Assembly (NCBI RefSeq): GCF_010501075.1
Contig: NZ_QVMN01000003.1
Location: 138,292-202,291, forward strand
Length of the DNA stretch: 64,000 bases
Origin: Dysgonomonas sp. 25
Lineage (GTDB): Bacteria > Bacteroidota > Bacteroidia > Bacteroidales > Dysgonomonadaceae
Direction: 5' to 3'
A model generated the notes under the pieces. It saw only the letters and a program-made list of their open reading frames with translations. It did no database searches and was not told the DNA's origin. Made by a program: the position numbers and the translations under genes. Positions 47,801-56,535 of the stretch are shown piece by piece (position 1 is the stretch's first letter; every line of letters begins with the position of its first letter).

Positions 47801-49049
47801 CCGAATTGTGGCTAATGCTGCTCGTTGCTGTCGTGAAATGTAAAAATCCATCTTTACCTTTCAGTTTTAAGTTTAAACCTCCTTCTACAGTCCCTACCCA
47901 TAAATTACCTTTGCTATCTTCCAGAATAGCATTTACTGGATTGGGAGAAATACTCTTAGGATTGTTCTTATCATGAATATAGTTACGAATAGCCAATCTC
48001 CGGAGAGACATTTTATTCACACCACCGGCTTCGGTACCTATCCACAGGGTATTATCATCGGCCAATAAGCAATTGACAAAGTCACTGTTGAGTGATGACT
48101 CATCTTTTCCGTGACAGACATGCTCAAATGTATTTGAAGCGGGATCATAAAAGTTCAACCCTCTGAGAGTACCCACAACCAATGTCCCATCTCCGGTGAG
48201 AGCAAGATCTGTTATCATATTCTGCGACAAGGATGCCGGATCGTTCGCATCATGGAGAAATACCTGGAAGCTTTTATCTGTCAGATTATATCTGTACAAA
48301 GCTCCTTCGGTACCTATCCAGATATGGTTCTCTTTTTTTAGTATACTCGAAATAAAAACACTTGGGTTTCTTAATGGTATATCATTAACCAAGACGGGGA
48401 CTAAGATACCCGATTTGCCGGGCAGAATGTGATAGATGGCACCTGCGCTCCCAACCCACATTTCACCATCTATCTCACTGATTGTAGTGAACGAAAAAGA
48501 AGATTTCGAATCTGCTTCATTCGTCGAAGAAATATTCTCTATCGAGCCTTTTTCGTCAAAATCAATTTTGAGTAGTTCCGTCGTTGACAAAATCCAGATA
48601 CTACCTTTTGTATCTTTCAGTATAAAAGAGGCTGAAACATCCGCTATGCGGGCAAGGAACTCTTTCCCGCTTGCAATATCGGACTGAGTCATCATTTTCA
48701 GGTCTATAACATCGATGCCCGAAGTCGAAGCCACCCACAATCGGTTGTAATCGTCCTCACAAGTCTTTTTTATGAAATTACTCTTGAGAGCTATGGGGCT
48801 ACTATTGACATCGAACTGGAGGCACTCGTAACCATCGAAACGGCACAATCCTCCACCTTGAGTAGATATCCAGATAAAGCCATGTGTATCCTTGAATATA
48901 TCATCTATGAAATTGCCGGAAAGGCCATTTTCGACTGTTATCGAACTGAAGATACATTCAGACGAAACTGAATTCTGGCTACTGGCTGAATGAGTAGACA
49001 GAATATGTATGAGCATGATTATCAATAGCCAATTATATGTGTTTCTCAT
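44811..49049 (-). CDS. hybrid two-component system regulator of the arabinan locus
   Basis: A 1412-residue inner-membrane HTCS. Order: signal peptide; two beta-propellers of Reg_prop repeats (WISTQGGGLCRFDG, WIGTEAGGVNKM, WVGTVEGGLN, WIGTGYGLSCF); Y_Y_Y domain (near 740-800); one helix (WFIALCVLFIFIGIVSFY); kinase with His906 in NITHEFRTPITL; ATPase region with GTGIGLYLSKKI; receiver with Asp1211 in IISDLMMPVMDG; C-terminal AraC-type HTH (ISEIAYEVGFNDPKYFTRCF). All phospho-relay residues are intact. It should sense arabino-oligosaccharide in the periplasm and activate the divergent operon. The ATG at 49049 is chosen because the upstream extension would cover the operator. Its stop codon is 27 bp from the CRISPR array. 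Confidence 0.95.
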   Translation of the reverse strand: MRNTYNWLLIIMLIHILSTHSASSQNSVSSECIFSSITVENGLSGNFIDDIFKDTHGFIWISTQGGGLCRFDGYECLQFDVNSSPIALKSNFIKKTCEDDYNRLWVASTSGIDVIDLKMMTQSDIASGKEFLARIADVSASFILKDTKGSIWILSTTELLKIDFDEKGSIENISSTNEADSKSSFSFTTISEIDGEMWVGSAGAIYHILPGKSGILVPVLVNDIPLRNPSVFISSILKKENHIWIGTEGALYRYNLTDKSFQVFLHDANDPASLSQNMITDLALTGDGTLVVGTLRGLNFYDPASNTFEHVCHGKDESSLNSDFVNCLLADDNTLWIGTEAGGVNKMSLRRLAIRNYIHDKNNPKSISPNPVNAILEDSKGNLWVGTVEGGLNLKLKGKDGFLHFTTATSSISHNSVSTLEEDASGNLWIGTWGKGINILPLNKIQQKAFEIHNDVGLDYIAVLKYDSINRGMWVGTNRNIFFFDDETHTMRQPLPESITKNIMGVLGCLIDEDDCMWLGTSKGLLQIDLHQFDRDTFTCPARYLTIEDKISELFFKTITSIYQTSKKDIWLGSNGYGICRLTKENGEYIFKAYTQNQGLVNNAAFGILEDEQGLLWIGTGYGLSCFDPETSHFVNYTKYDGLVNEQFYWNAGYKSPTNKNLYLGNMGGLSELKGNNQYLFPKREKVTFTKLQVLNKTVWSNEKYLETDIVYADHIDLHERDKSFSIEFSAMDYDNPSTVVYSYRLLGFEDDWVDVQADRRFVSYTNLKPGAYTLQVRSMSGNHDWTDNISEIDITVHPFFYKTGWFIALCVLFIFIGIVSFYRWRVQSFKKQREILHKKVEERTQVLKEQKALLEDQAMELKFQNEMLVSQNEKILSQQKQLIDMSKKVQEATSDKISFFTNITHEFRTPITLIIGPIERALKLSTNQKVIEQLQYVARNSKHLLSLVNQLMDFRKVESGNMPFNPVTGNLINFLNEILYPFESYANERNIVIRKFYRLIHPYVLYDEEAIRKVVTNLMSNAIKFTPDNGVVSIYLTSLADKNNNTETLYLCIQDTGIGIREEDRSRIFNRFYQSKDNEQYPISGQSGTGIGLYLSKKIITIQGGSIEAKNNHVKGASIRVLLPLFREKSVTSTEIDATMDDKAIDMENDPLKNILGEQKLHILVVEDNHDMRKYIRSILSDYYKVLEASNGEEALDIIKSKNIDFIISDLMMPVMDGLELSKKVKSDYTISHIPFLMLTAKTNVETRICSFKTGVDEFISKPFDEELLLTRINNILESRRAYQRRFSLKMDVNELNIAEESIDDRFLRKAIEIVKENYRNPEYEVSDFIDAIGMSKSVTNRKMHTLAGQSPGNFIRNYRLSVAYELLQNSKGNMSISEIAYEVGFNDPKYFTRCFTKHFGTAPSEINRKE

Positions 49050-49121
49050 AGTACAGGTCGTTTGTTTTTTTAAAATTAATGATAATATTTTGAAAAAGCA
49101 CCCGGTTAAGTGTAAAAAATA

Positions 49122-49155
49122 CAATTGTCCACCTGAAAGGGCCAATTGTCCACCT
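49122..49155. promoter_or_regulatory. tandem direct repeat, candidate HTCS operator
   Basis: CAATTGTCCACCT occurs at 49122-49134 and again, identical, at 49143-49155, a 21-bp period (two helix turns). The second copy ends 19 bp before the -7 box TATATTTG, where the missing -33 element would lie. This is the expected position for an AraC-type activator dimer. Confidence 0.72.
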
Positions 49156-49174
49156 CTAAAATAAACAAGTAATT

Positions 49175-49182
49175 TATATTTG
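49175..49182 (+). promoter_or_regulatory. -7 box of the arabinan operon
   Basis: TATATTTG matches TAnnTTTG exactly, 73 bp upstream of the first GH43 ATG. No TTTG is found 19-21 bp upstream, so the promoter probably needs an activator. Confidence 0.65.
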
Positions 49183-49255
49183 CGTACAGAGATTGGAGGG
49201 AATTATAGAAAAAGGTTAACCGAAACTATTTCAATTTTAGAAAAATTTGAATACC

Positions 49256-50236
49256 ATGAAAAGAATAAAACTTCTGCTATTATTATCATTCGTTATATTT
49301 CAGATAAAAGGAGCAGTTCAGGACAGCATATTCAGGGCTGACGGCAATCCTGTCATTCGCCACAAATATACAGCAGATCCGGCTGCATTAGTCCATAATA
49401 ATAAAGTATATTTATATGCGGGACACGACGAATGTCCTCCTCCGCACAATCATTACCTGTTGAACGAATGGCTGGTATTCTCTTCCGACAACCTTGTGGA
49501 ATGGACAGAGCACCCGGTTCCTTTAAAAGCTTCCGACTTTAAGTGGGCAAAAGGTGAAGCATGGGCATCGCAAGTTATAGAGCGGAACGGTAAATTCTAT
49601 TGGTATGTTACTGTCGAACACAATGCCATTCAAGGCAAATCAATTGGAGTTGCCGTTGCCGACAATCCATTAGGTCCCTATAAGGATGCCCGGGGATCTG
49701 CTCTGATAACAAATGATATGACTACCGGATACACATCGATAAGCTGGGACGATATAGACCCTACCGTATGGATAGATGATGACGGGCAAGCTTATCTCTT
49801 TTGGGGAAATACGCAATGTTACTATGCCAGATTGAAAGACAATATGATAGAGTTAGACAGTCCTATCATGACGATAGATCTGCCAAACTTTACTGAAGCT
49901 CCGTGGATACATAAGCACGGTGAATGGTATTACCTGTCGTATGCTCAATACTTTCCCGAGAAAATCGGATATTCGATGAGTAAAAGCATAAACGGGCCTT
50001 GGGAATACAAAGGTATTCTGAATGAAATAGCAGGTAATTCCAATACAAATCATCAGGCTATCATCCAATTCAAAGGACAATGGTATTTCATATACCACAA
50101 TGGAGCGATTCCTACTCAAGGAGGGAGCTTCCGGCGATCAGTCTGTATCGACCGGCTCTATTATAATGAGGACGGAACAATGCAGCGTCTACAAATGACT
50201 TCGGAAGGCATTGCCTCTAACGAAGCCAATGAATGA
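49256..50236 (+). CDS. GH43 family glycosidase, periplasmic
   Basis: A 326-residue five-bladed propeller enzyme with type I signal peptide (to about QIKGA). The three GH43 acids are Asp41 (YTADPAAL), Asp168 (DDIDPTVWID) and Glu213 (NFTEAPWIHKHGEWYYLSYA). It lacks extra domains. Substrate is inferred as arabino-oligosaccharide from the context; a xylosidase role cannot be excluded, since both activities occur in GH43. The ATG at 49256 is preferred over the in-frame TTG at 49247. It is the first gene of the arabinan operon. Confidence 0.9.
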   Translation: MKRIKLLLLLSFVIFQIKGAVQDSIFRADGNPVIRHKYTADPAALVHNNKVYLYAGHDECPPPHNHYLLNEWLVFSSDNLVEWTEHPVPLKASDFKWAKGEAWASQVIERNGKFYWYVTVEHNAIQGKSIGVAVADNPLGPYKDARGSALITNDMTTGYTSISWDDIDPTVWIDDDGQAYLFWGNTQCYYARLKDNMIELDSPIMTIDLPNFTEAPWIHKHGEWYYLSYAQYFPEKIGYSMSKSINGPWEYKGILNEIAGNSNTNHQAIIQFKGQWYFIYHNGAIPTQGGSFRRSVCIDRLYYNEDGTMQRLQMTSEGIASNEANE

Positions 50237-50277
50237 ATATAATTTTAACTATATCATAACTGATAATTTAGATCACC

Positions 50278-51825
50278 ATGAAAAGAATTTTATTAGCTTA
50301 TTTATCTCTACTTGTCTGTATAACGGCCTTTTCTCAACAAAAGGCTGAGATAACAGTCAATACCAATGAAGGAAAATATCAAATCAACAAACACATTTAC
50401 GGCCACTTCTCCGAACACCTCGGGCGTTGTATCTACGACGGGTTATGGGTCGGAGAAAACTCGGCCATACCCAATGTCAACGGTGTGCGGAAAGACATCA
50501 TCGACGCACTGAAGCACATAAAAATACCGAACCTGCGCTGGCCGGGCGGATGTTTTGCTGACGAATATCATTGGATGGACGGCATAGGCCCACGCAGTGA
50601 ACGCCCACGCATGATCAATACACATTGGGGAGGTGTAGTAGAAGACAATAGCTTCGGAACGCACGAATTCCTGAACTTGTGCGAAGCTCTCGAAACTGAG
50701 CCTTACATATGCGGTAACATGGGTAGCGGAACAGTAGAAGAAATGTCTAAGTGGGTAGAATACATCACTTTTGACGGAGAAAGCCCGATGTCGAACCTTC
50801 GCAAGAAAAACGGTCGCGAAAAGCCATGGAAAGTTTCGCTATGGGGTGTAGGAAACGAAAACTGGGGATGTGGAGGAAACATGACTCCAGAAGGTTATGC
50901 CGAAAATTATCGCCGCTATGCTACTTATTGCCGAAACTACGGAGAAAACAGATTGTACAAAGTAGCGGGTGGCCCGAACGTAGACGATTACCGCTGGATG
51001 GAGGTGATGATGAAAAATATACCTCATCACATGATGTCAGGCGTATCGGTGCATAATTATTCTTTCACATACAGTTGGGAGAATAAAGGAGACGCCTTAG
51101 GTTTCAACGAAGACGAGTATTTCTCACTGTTAGAGCATGGTATGAGAATGGACGAAATCGTGACCAAGCATAGTGAGATAATGGATAAATACGATCCTGA
51201 AAAGAGAATATCCATGATTGTCGACGAATGGGGCGCATGGTACAATGTGGAACCGGGAACAAATCCGGGCTTCCTGTTCCAACAGAATACTTTACGGGAT
51301 GCGTTGCTGGCAGGTAGCATTCTGAATATTTTTCATAAGCATTGCGACCGCGTGAGAATAGCGAATATCGCCCAACTGGTGAATGTATTGCAGGCACTCT
51401 TCCTGACAGAAGGAGACAAAATGCTATTGACTCCTACCTATCATGTATTCGATATGTACAAAGTACATCAAGAAGCGACTATGTTGCCTCTGGATATTAC
51501 GTCTCCTACATACAGCCGTTTAGGCAAAGAGATCCAGTCTGTATCAGCTTCCGCATCTATCAACAGTGAGGGAAAAGTCCATATCTCATTTGTTAATATC
51601 GACCCTAAACAATCTGTCGATATCACTTGCAATGTAAAAGATATGAAAAAAGCGCGGTTGATTTCAGGCAACATTATTACGGCTCCGAAAGTTGATTCTC
51701 ACAATACATTTGACAATCCGGGCAATGTAACGTTGAAGGAGTTCAAGGGGGCAACTATTAAGAACGGAATCTTAACGGTTAAAATTCCGGCAAAATCATT
51801 GGTAACTATAGCGCTGAATCAGTAA
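50278..51825 (+). CDS. GH51 alpha-L-arabinofuranosidase
   Basis: A 515-residue enzyme with type I signal peptide (to about TAFSQQ), probably periplasmic. Acid/base Glu194 lies in [11 protein letters not shown] and nucleophile Glu317 in [10 protein letters not shown], both on the clan A barrel; a C-terminal beta domain follows from about residue 400. It removes arabinose side chains or terminal residues from arabino-oligosaccharides. The compact form without an N-terminal carbohydrate-binding module differs from the second GH51 at 61543. It begins 41 bp after the first GH43. Confidence 0.95.
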   Translation: MKRILLAYLSLLVCITAFSQQKAEITVNTNEGKYQINKHIYGHFSEHLGRCIYDGLWVGENSAIPNVNGVRKDIIDALKHIKIPNLRWPGGCFADEYHWMDGIGPRSERPRMINTHWGGVVEDNSFGTHEFLNLCEALETEPYICGNMGSGTVEEMSKWVEYITFDGESPMSNLRKKNGREKPWKVSLWGVGNENWGCGGNMTPEGYAENYRRYATYCRNYGENRLYKVAGGPNVDDYRWMEVMMKNIPHHMMSGVSVHNYSFTYSWENKGDALGFNEDEYFSLLEHGMRMDEIVTKHSEIMDKYDPEKRISMIVDEWGAWYNVEPGTNPGFLFQQNTLRDALLAGSILNIFHKHCDRVRIANIAQLVNVLQALFLTEGDKMLLTPTYHVFDMYKVHQEATMLPLDITSPTYSRLGKEIQSVSASASINSEGKVHISFVNIDPKQSVDITCNVKDMKKARLISGNIITAPKVDSHNTFDNPGNVTLKEFKGATIKNGILTVKIPAKSLVTIALNQ

Positions 51826-51844
51826 ATATATAGAATAGACCACT

Positions 51845-53335
51845 ATGAAATACCATACATTTTATGCCCTTATTATAGGGTGTACGGCCATATTCATGTC
51901 TTGTTCACAAAAGCCTTTCGAACCCGTTGCGAACAAAAATCCATGGGTAGACGACTATTCAGAGCAATCTGGCATGAGAGATTACCAACAATGGGGTACA
52001 TATAACGTACACGATCCGTCGTGCCTGCTCATTGGCGACACATACTATATGTATTCTACCGATGCTATTTACAAAGAAGATAGTACAGTAATCAAAAGTG
52101 AAAATCTTCCTTTCGGATACATTCAGGTTCGTAAATCGAAAGACCTTGTCAACTGGGAATTTGCCGGATGGGCATTCAACGAGATCCCTCGGGAAGCTAA
52201 AGAGTGGGTATGGGAACAAAGCGGAGGAAAAGGCGCCACAAACATATGGGCACCTTACATTCTCGAGCATAACGGAAAATATCGCCTCTACTATAGTGTT
52301 TCGGCTTTTGCCTTGCAAACTTCTTATATTGGCTTAGCCGAATCGGACTCGCCCGAAGGGCCTTGGGAATTGAAAGGTTGTGTTGTAAAAACCAAGAAGG
52401 GGGATGTAATGAATGCTATCGATCCCAGCATCGTTACGAATCCTGAAAACGGTGAGCAGTGGATGCACTACGGATCATACTTTGGAGGGCTTCATTGTGT
52501 GCAGCTCAACCCGGAAACAGGATTGACACTCAAAAAAGACGATCAAGGACACCTTACTGCCCGACGTTTCAACGGGAAGAAGAATAATATCGAAGCTCCC
52601 GAAATTATTTACAATCCAGAGTTAAAGCAATATTTCCTCTTCGTCTCCTACGATCCGTTAATGACGACTTACAATGTCCGTGTCGGGCGTTCGGATAAAC
52701 CGGAAGGTCCATTCTTCGATTTCTTCGGAAAAGATATGCGGGAAGAAACAGACAACTATCCTATCCTTACCTATCCTTATCAATTCAAGAATCATGCAGG
52801 ATGGTCGGGGACGGCACATTGTTGCGCATTCCATGACAGCAAAGGTGATTTCTACATGGCTCATCAGGCACGTCTTGCACCGCACAATCACATGATGGAT
52901 CTGCATGTGAGGAAGATGTTCTGGACAAAAGACGGATGGCCGGTAGTCTCTCCCGAGCGATATGCCGGTATTCAGCAGAGAAGTATCAAGGAAGAAGAAC
53001 TTGTCGGCGAATGGGAAATTATAATCATCCACGGAGATGCTCCTGACAGAGAACTCGAAGCAGGACAAATACTGTGGGGTGAGAATCTCTTAAAAGAAAA
53101 TGAAAAGAATGAATCTCTTATCCTATCCTTCACAAAGGAACAAAGCATAGAAGGGGCAATCTCCGGAAAATGGCAATTGGATACGAATAATAATATACTG
53201 ACTTTGGAGACATCCGAAGCGGTAAAAGAATTAGTCGTGTTTTTTGGACAGGACTGGGAGAACGAGAAGCAAACTATTCTTTTCACAGGCTTAGATAATA
53301 ACGCATACTCTGTATGGGGCAAAAAGATAAAATAA
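51845..53335 (+). CDS. GH43 endo-arabinanase-type lipoprotein
   Basis: A 496-residue lipoprotein (Cys20 in AIFMSCSQKP), so outer-membrane anchored and probably surface exposed. Catalytic acids: Asp57 (YNVHDPSCLL), Asp193 (NAIDPSIVTN) and Glu250 (NNIEAPEIIYN). A C-terminal lipocalin-like domain from about residue 380 (EELVGEWEIIII...AYSVWGKKIK) matches the GH43_C domain of endo-alpha-1,5-arabinanases, which supports endo-cleavage of arabinan. A related enzyme with the same C-terminal domain is encoded at 59174. It is separated from the GH51 gene by 19 bp. Confidence 0.9.
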   Translation: MKYHTFYALIIGCTAIFMSCSQKPFEPVANKNPWVDDYSEQSGMRDYQQWGTYNVHDPSCLLIGDTYYMYSTDAIYKEDSTVIKSENLPFGYIQVRKSKDLVNWEFAGWAFNEIPREAKEWVWEQSGGKGATNIWAPYILEHNGKYRLYYSVSAFALQTSYIGLAESDSPEGPWELKGCVVKTKKGDVMNAIDPSIVTNPENGEQWMHYGSYFGGLHCVQLNPETGLTLKKDDQGHLTARRFNGKKNNIEAPEIIYNPELKQYFLFVSYDPLMTTYNVRVGRSDKPEGPFFDFFGKDMREETDNYPILTYPYQFKNHAGWSGTAHCCAFHDSKGDFYMAHQARLAPHNHMMDLHVRKMFWTKDGWPVVSPERYAGIQQRSIKEEELVGEWEIIIIHGDAPDRELEAGQILWGENLLKENEKNESLILSFTKEQSIEGAISGKWQLDTNNNILTLETSEAVKELVVFFGQDWENEKQTILFTGLDNNAYSVWGKKIK

Positions 53336-53399
53336 GCCTGGTTCTTATTGTTAACTAACATTCAATCAAAAAATTATTGTTTACTAAATTGGAACAGCA

Positions 53400-56300
53400 A
53401 TGAAAAACATTTTCAAATTATTTATGGTATTGACGAGCATGCTGCTCTTCAGTATACCACTATCAGCCCAAACCAATACGGTGAAGGGAACAGTTTCCGA
53501 TATCAATGGTGAACCGTTGATCGGTGTAACGATTACAGTGAAAGAAAGCAAAAACGTGGGGACAACAGACCTTGAAGGACAATATTCCATCGTGGCAGGT
53601 ACAAATCAAACATTAGTATTTAGCTATGTCGGTTTCGCATTACAAGAAGTGCCTGTCAACGGGCAATCGGTAATAGACATAACCATGAAAGAGAATGTAG
53701 AAATATTGGACGAAGTGGTCGTTGTAGGATACGGAACACAGAAGAAGAGCTCGTTGACCGGTGCTATCAGCAACATTCGCTCCGAAGAGCTGACACGTAC
53801 TGCTGCTGTTACTACATCGGGTACCCTCGTAGGGAAAGTTGCAGGGATCTCCGCCCGCCAAAGCGACGGACGTCCGGGGGCATCCACAACTATCCAGATT
53901 CGTAACATGGGTACACCCCTCTACATCATTGACGGTATGCCGGCAGATGAAGGGCAATTCAATAACCTGAGTACTACCGATATCGAGAATGTATCCGTTT
54001 TGAAAGATGCTTCGGCTGCAATATATGGAGTTAGAGCCGCTAATGGGGTTATCTTGGTCACAACCAAAAGTGGTCGCAGAAACGAGAAAAATACAATCAC
54101 AGCATCGGGATATGCAGGATTCCAGAACATGTCGCGCTATCCGAAACCAGCTAATGCATACAACTATGTGAAAGGTTTAATGGAAAGCGGACTGAACCTT
54201 CAAGGTAGCACGAACTACACAGCACAGGACCTCGAAAACTGGCGCAACGGAACATATCGTTCCGAAAACTATTATGACAAAATAGTCAGAAATAATGCGC
54301 CTATTTATTACGGAAACATAAATGCAACCGGTGGTTCGGAGAAGAGTAGCTATTATCTCTCTATGTCTCACATCAATCAAGCGGCCGTTTTCGAAGGGTA
54401 CAACTTCAAACGTACCAATGTACAGGCTAACTTCGATATCGATATCACCAAAAACTTCAAAGTAGGTACCAAAATCAACGGACGTATCGAAGAACGTCAC
54501 AATGTAAGTGTACCGGGCATGAATCAGGATAACTATTGGGGGCCATACTATGCCATGTTCCTGAACAAGCCTACCGAATCGATGTACGCTAATAACAATC
54601 CTGATTATATCGCTCAAACCAGTGCAGGCTCATGGAACCCGGCTTCATTTGACAGGGGGATTTCCGGATACACAGACGATATATGGAAAGTAGGACAGGT
54701 AACCCTTTTCGCAGAATATAAAACTCCGGTAAAAGGGCTTACTGCTAAAGGAAGCATGTCTTACTGGTATGCTCACCGCAACGAAGACCGCCACGAGTAT
54801 AGCTGGGATGCGTATACATACGATGCTATAACAGACTCTTACATATCGAATAATGCTTCGGCAAATTCGGGGTGGAAACGCAGGATATCCAATGATCTCG
54901 AAGACATAACATATCAGCTTCAGATCAACTATCAGAATAAATTCGGCCTTCATAATGTAGGAGGAGTTTTTGCAGCAGAAGCCTATAAAAACAAGAATAA
55001 ATATTATTCGATACAAGGAAATCCGTCTAACAACTCGCTCTATCCGCTCGATTTGGACGAGATGAATGGTATGAGTGATACATATAATGAATTTACCCGT
55101 GCAGGCTTCGTTTTCAAAGCGAATTATGACTATGCAGACAGGTATTATTTGGAACTGAGTGGACGTTACGACGGATCGTCGCTTTTCCGTGATGGCGATC
55201 GTTGGGGATTATTCCCGGCAATATCAGCAGGTTGGAGACTTTCGGAAGAGGCTTTTATGGCTTCGTTGAAAGAAGCTTGGCTAACCAATCTTAAATTCAG
55301 AATATCTTACGGCCAAACGGGAGACGACAAAAATTCCGATGGATCATATATCGTTGCTCCATATGCCTACATGGAAGGTTATAACTGGAATCAGGGAGCA
55401 TCTGTATTGAACGGGCAAACCCTTGCAGGGATACAGTCCCGCGGACTTCCTACAACTACCGTATCGTGGATGAAGTCAAAGATGTTCAACGTCGGTATGG
55501 ACTTCGACTTATTCAATGCCCGCCTGAGTGGTACGCTGGAATACTTCAACCGCAAACGTACAGGAATACCTGCTATCAGCCAATCTATCATCATTCCGTC
55601 AGAGATGGGATTCACATTGCCATCTGAAAACCTGAATTCCGATACCCATATGGGTGTTGAGGCATCTCTCATCTGGCGCGACAAGATAGGCAAGGTGAAC
55701 TATCAGATAGGGACGAATGTTACACTTGCCCGTCAGAAAAACAATTATGTAGAAGGCGCTAACCATCGTGGTGGTAGCTGGGACAATTACAGAAATAATA
55801 CAAGTAACCGTTGGGCAAATATTTTCTGGGGCTATCAGGTTGTCGGACAATTTCAATCACAGGAAGATATCCAGAACTGCCTGGTCGATATGGATGGTCA
55901 AGGGAACTCTACATTGCTTCCGGGCGACTTGATTTACAAGGACGTGAATGGTGACGGAATTATCAATGAACTCGACGAACGTCCGATAGGGTATGCTACA
56001 GGCACTTTGCCATACCTCAACTATGCATTCAACTTACAAGCCGAATGGAATAATTTTGACATCAAAATGGACTTTACCGGCGCTTCTATGCAATCGTATA
56101 TAAGACAATGGGAATTGCGTGTTCCATTATTGGGCGGAGCGAATAACTCACCTTCATATTTACTTACAAATTCGTGGAGACATACTGATCCTACCGATGC
56201 CAATAGTCCTTGGATTGCCGGTAAATACCCTGCTATCCGTGCAAATATAGGCGCTCATTCTAACTATAGCCGTGCAAGTTCGTTCTGGATGACAAATATC

Positions 56301-56522
56301 AATTATCTAAAACTCAGAACTCTGGAATTGGGTTACAACTTCCCTAAGAAGTTTTTGGCTACTTATGGAGTTCAGAACCTGAGATTATATGTCAACTGCT
56401 ACAACCTGTTCTCATTAGATAACACACACGACTTTGGTGTAGATCCTGAATTATCAATGGATACAGGTTTGGCCAGCCCAACTGTCAGAACATTCAATTT
56501 TGGATTTAATTTAACCTTTTAA
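53400..56522 (+). CDS. SusC-like TonB-dependent transporter, arabinan locus
   Basis: A 1040-residue outer-membrane transporter: signal peptide (to about LSAQ), CarboxypepD_reg domain (VKGTVSDINGEPLIGVTITV), DEVVVVGYGTQKKSSLTGA near residue 103, plug (IQIRNMGTPLYIIDG, IYGVRAANGVILVTTKSG) and barrel ending in FNFGFNLTF. Imports arabino-oligosaccharides with the SusD encoded next. It starts 64 bp after the GH43 lipoprotein gene, without a visible promoter, and is probably read from 49182 onward. Confidence 0.94.
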   Translation: MKNIFKLFMVLTSMLLFSIPLSAQTNTVKGTVSDINGEPLIGVTITVKESKNVGTTDLEGQYSIVAGTNQTLVFSYVGFALQEVPVNGQSVIDITMKENVEILDEVVVVGYGTQKKSSLTGAISNIRSEELTRTAAVTTSGTLVGKVAGISARQSDGRPGASTTIQIRNMGTPLYIIDGMPADEGQFNNLSTTDIENVSVLKDASAAIYGVRAANGVILVTTKSGRRNEKNTITASGYAGFQNMSRYPKPANAYNYVKGLMESGLNLQGSTNYTAQDLENWRNGTYRSENYYDKIVRNNAPIYYGNINATGGSEKSSYYLSMSHINQAAVFEGYNFKRTNVQANFDIDITKNFKVGTKINGRIEERHNVSVPGMNQDNYWGPYYAMFLNKPTESMYANNNPDYIAQTSAGSWNPASFDRGISGYTDDIWKVGQVTLFAEYKTPVKGLTAKGSMSYWYAHRNEDRHEYSWDAYTYDAITDSYISNNASANSGWKRRISNDLEDITYQLQINYQNKFGLHNVGGVFAAEAYKNKNKYYSIQGNPSNNSLYPLDLDEMNGMSDTYNEFTRAGFVFKANYDYADRYYLELSGRYDGSSLFRDGDRWGLFPAISAGWRLSEEAFMASLKEAWLTNLKFRISYGQTGDDKNSDGSYIVAPYAYMEGYNWNQGASVLNGQTLAGIQSRGLPTTTVSWMKSKMFNVGMDFDLFNARLSGTLEYFNRKRTGIPAISQSIIIPSEMGFTLPSENLNSDTHMGVEASLIWRDKIGKVNYQIGTNVTLARQKNNYVEGANHRGGSWDNYRNNTSNRWANIFWGYQVVGQFQSQEDIQNCLVDMDGQGNSTLLPGDLIYKDVNGDGIINELDERPIGYATGTLPYLNYAFNLQAEWNNFDIKMDFTGASMQSYIRQWELRVPLLGGANNSPSYLLTNSWRHTDPTDANSPWIAGKYPAIRANIGAHSNYSRASSFWMTNINYLKLRTLELGYNFPKKFLATYGVQNLRLYVNCYNLFSLDNTHDFGVDPELSMDTGLASPTVRTFNFGFNLTF

Positions 56523-56535
56523 TTAATAAATAGAT

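Noticed and set aside
49050-49145. Upstream extension of the HTCS reading frame
   Set aside because: It would cover the direct-repeat operator and put a second hydrophobic segment before a good signal peptide at 49049.
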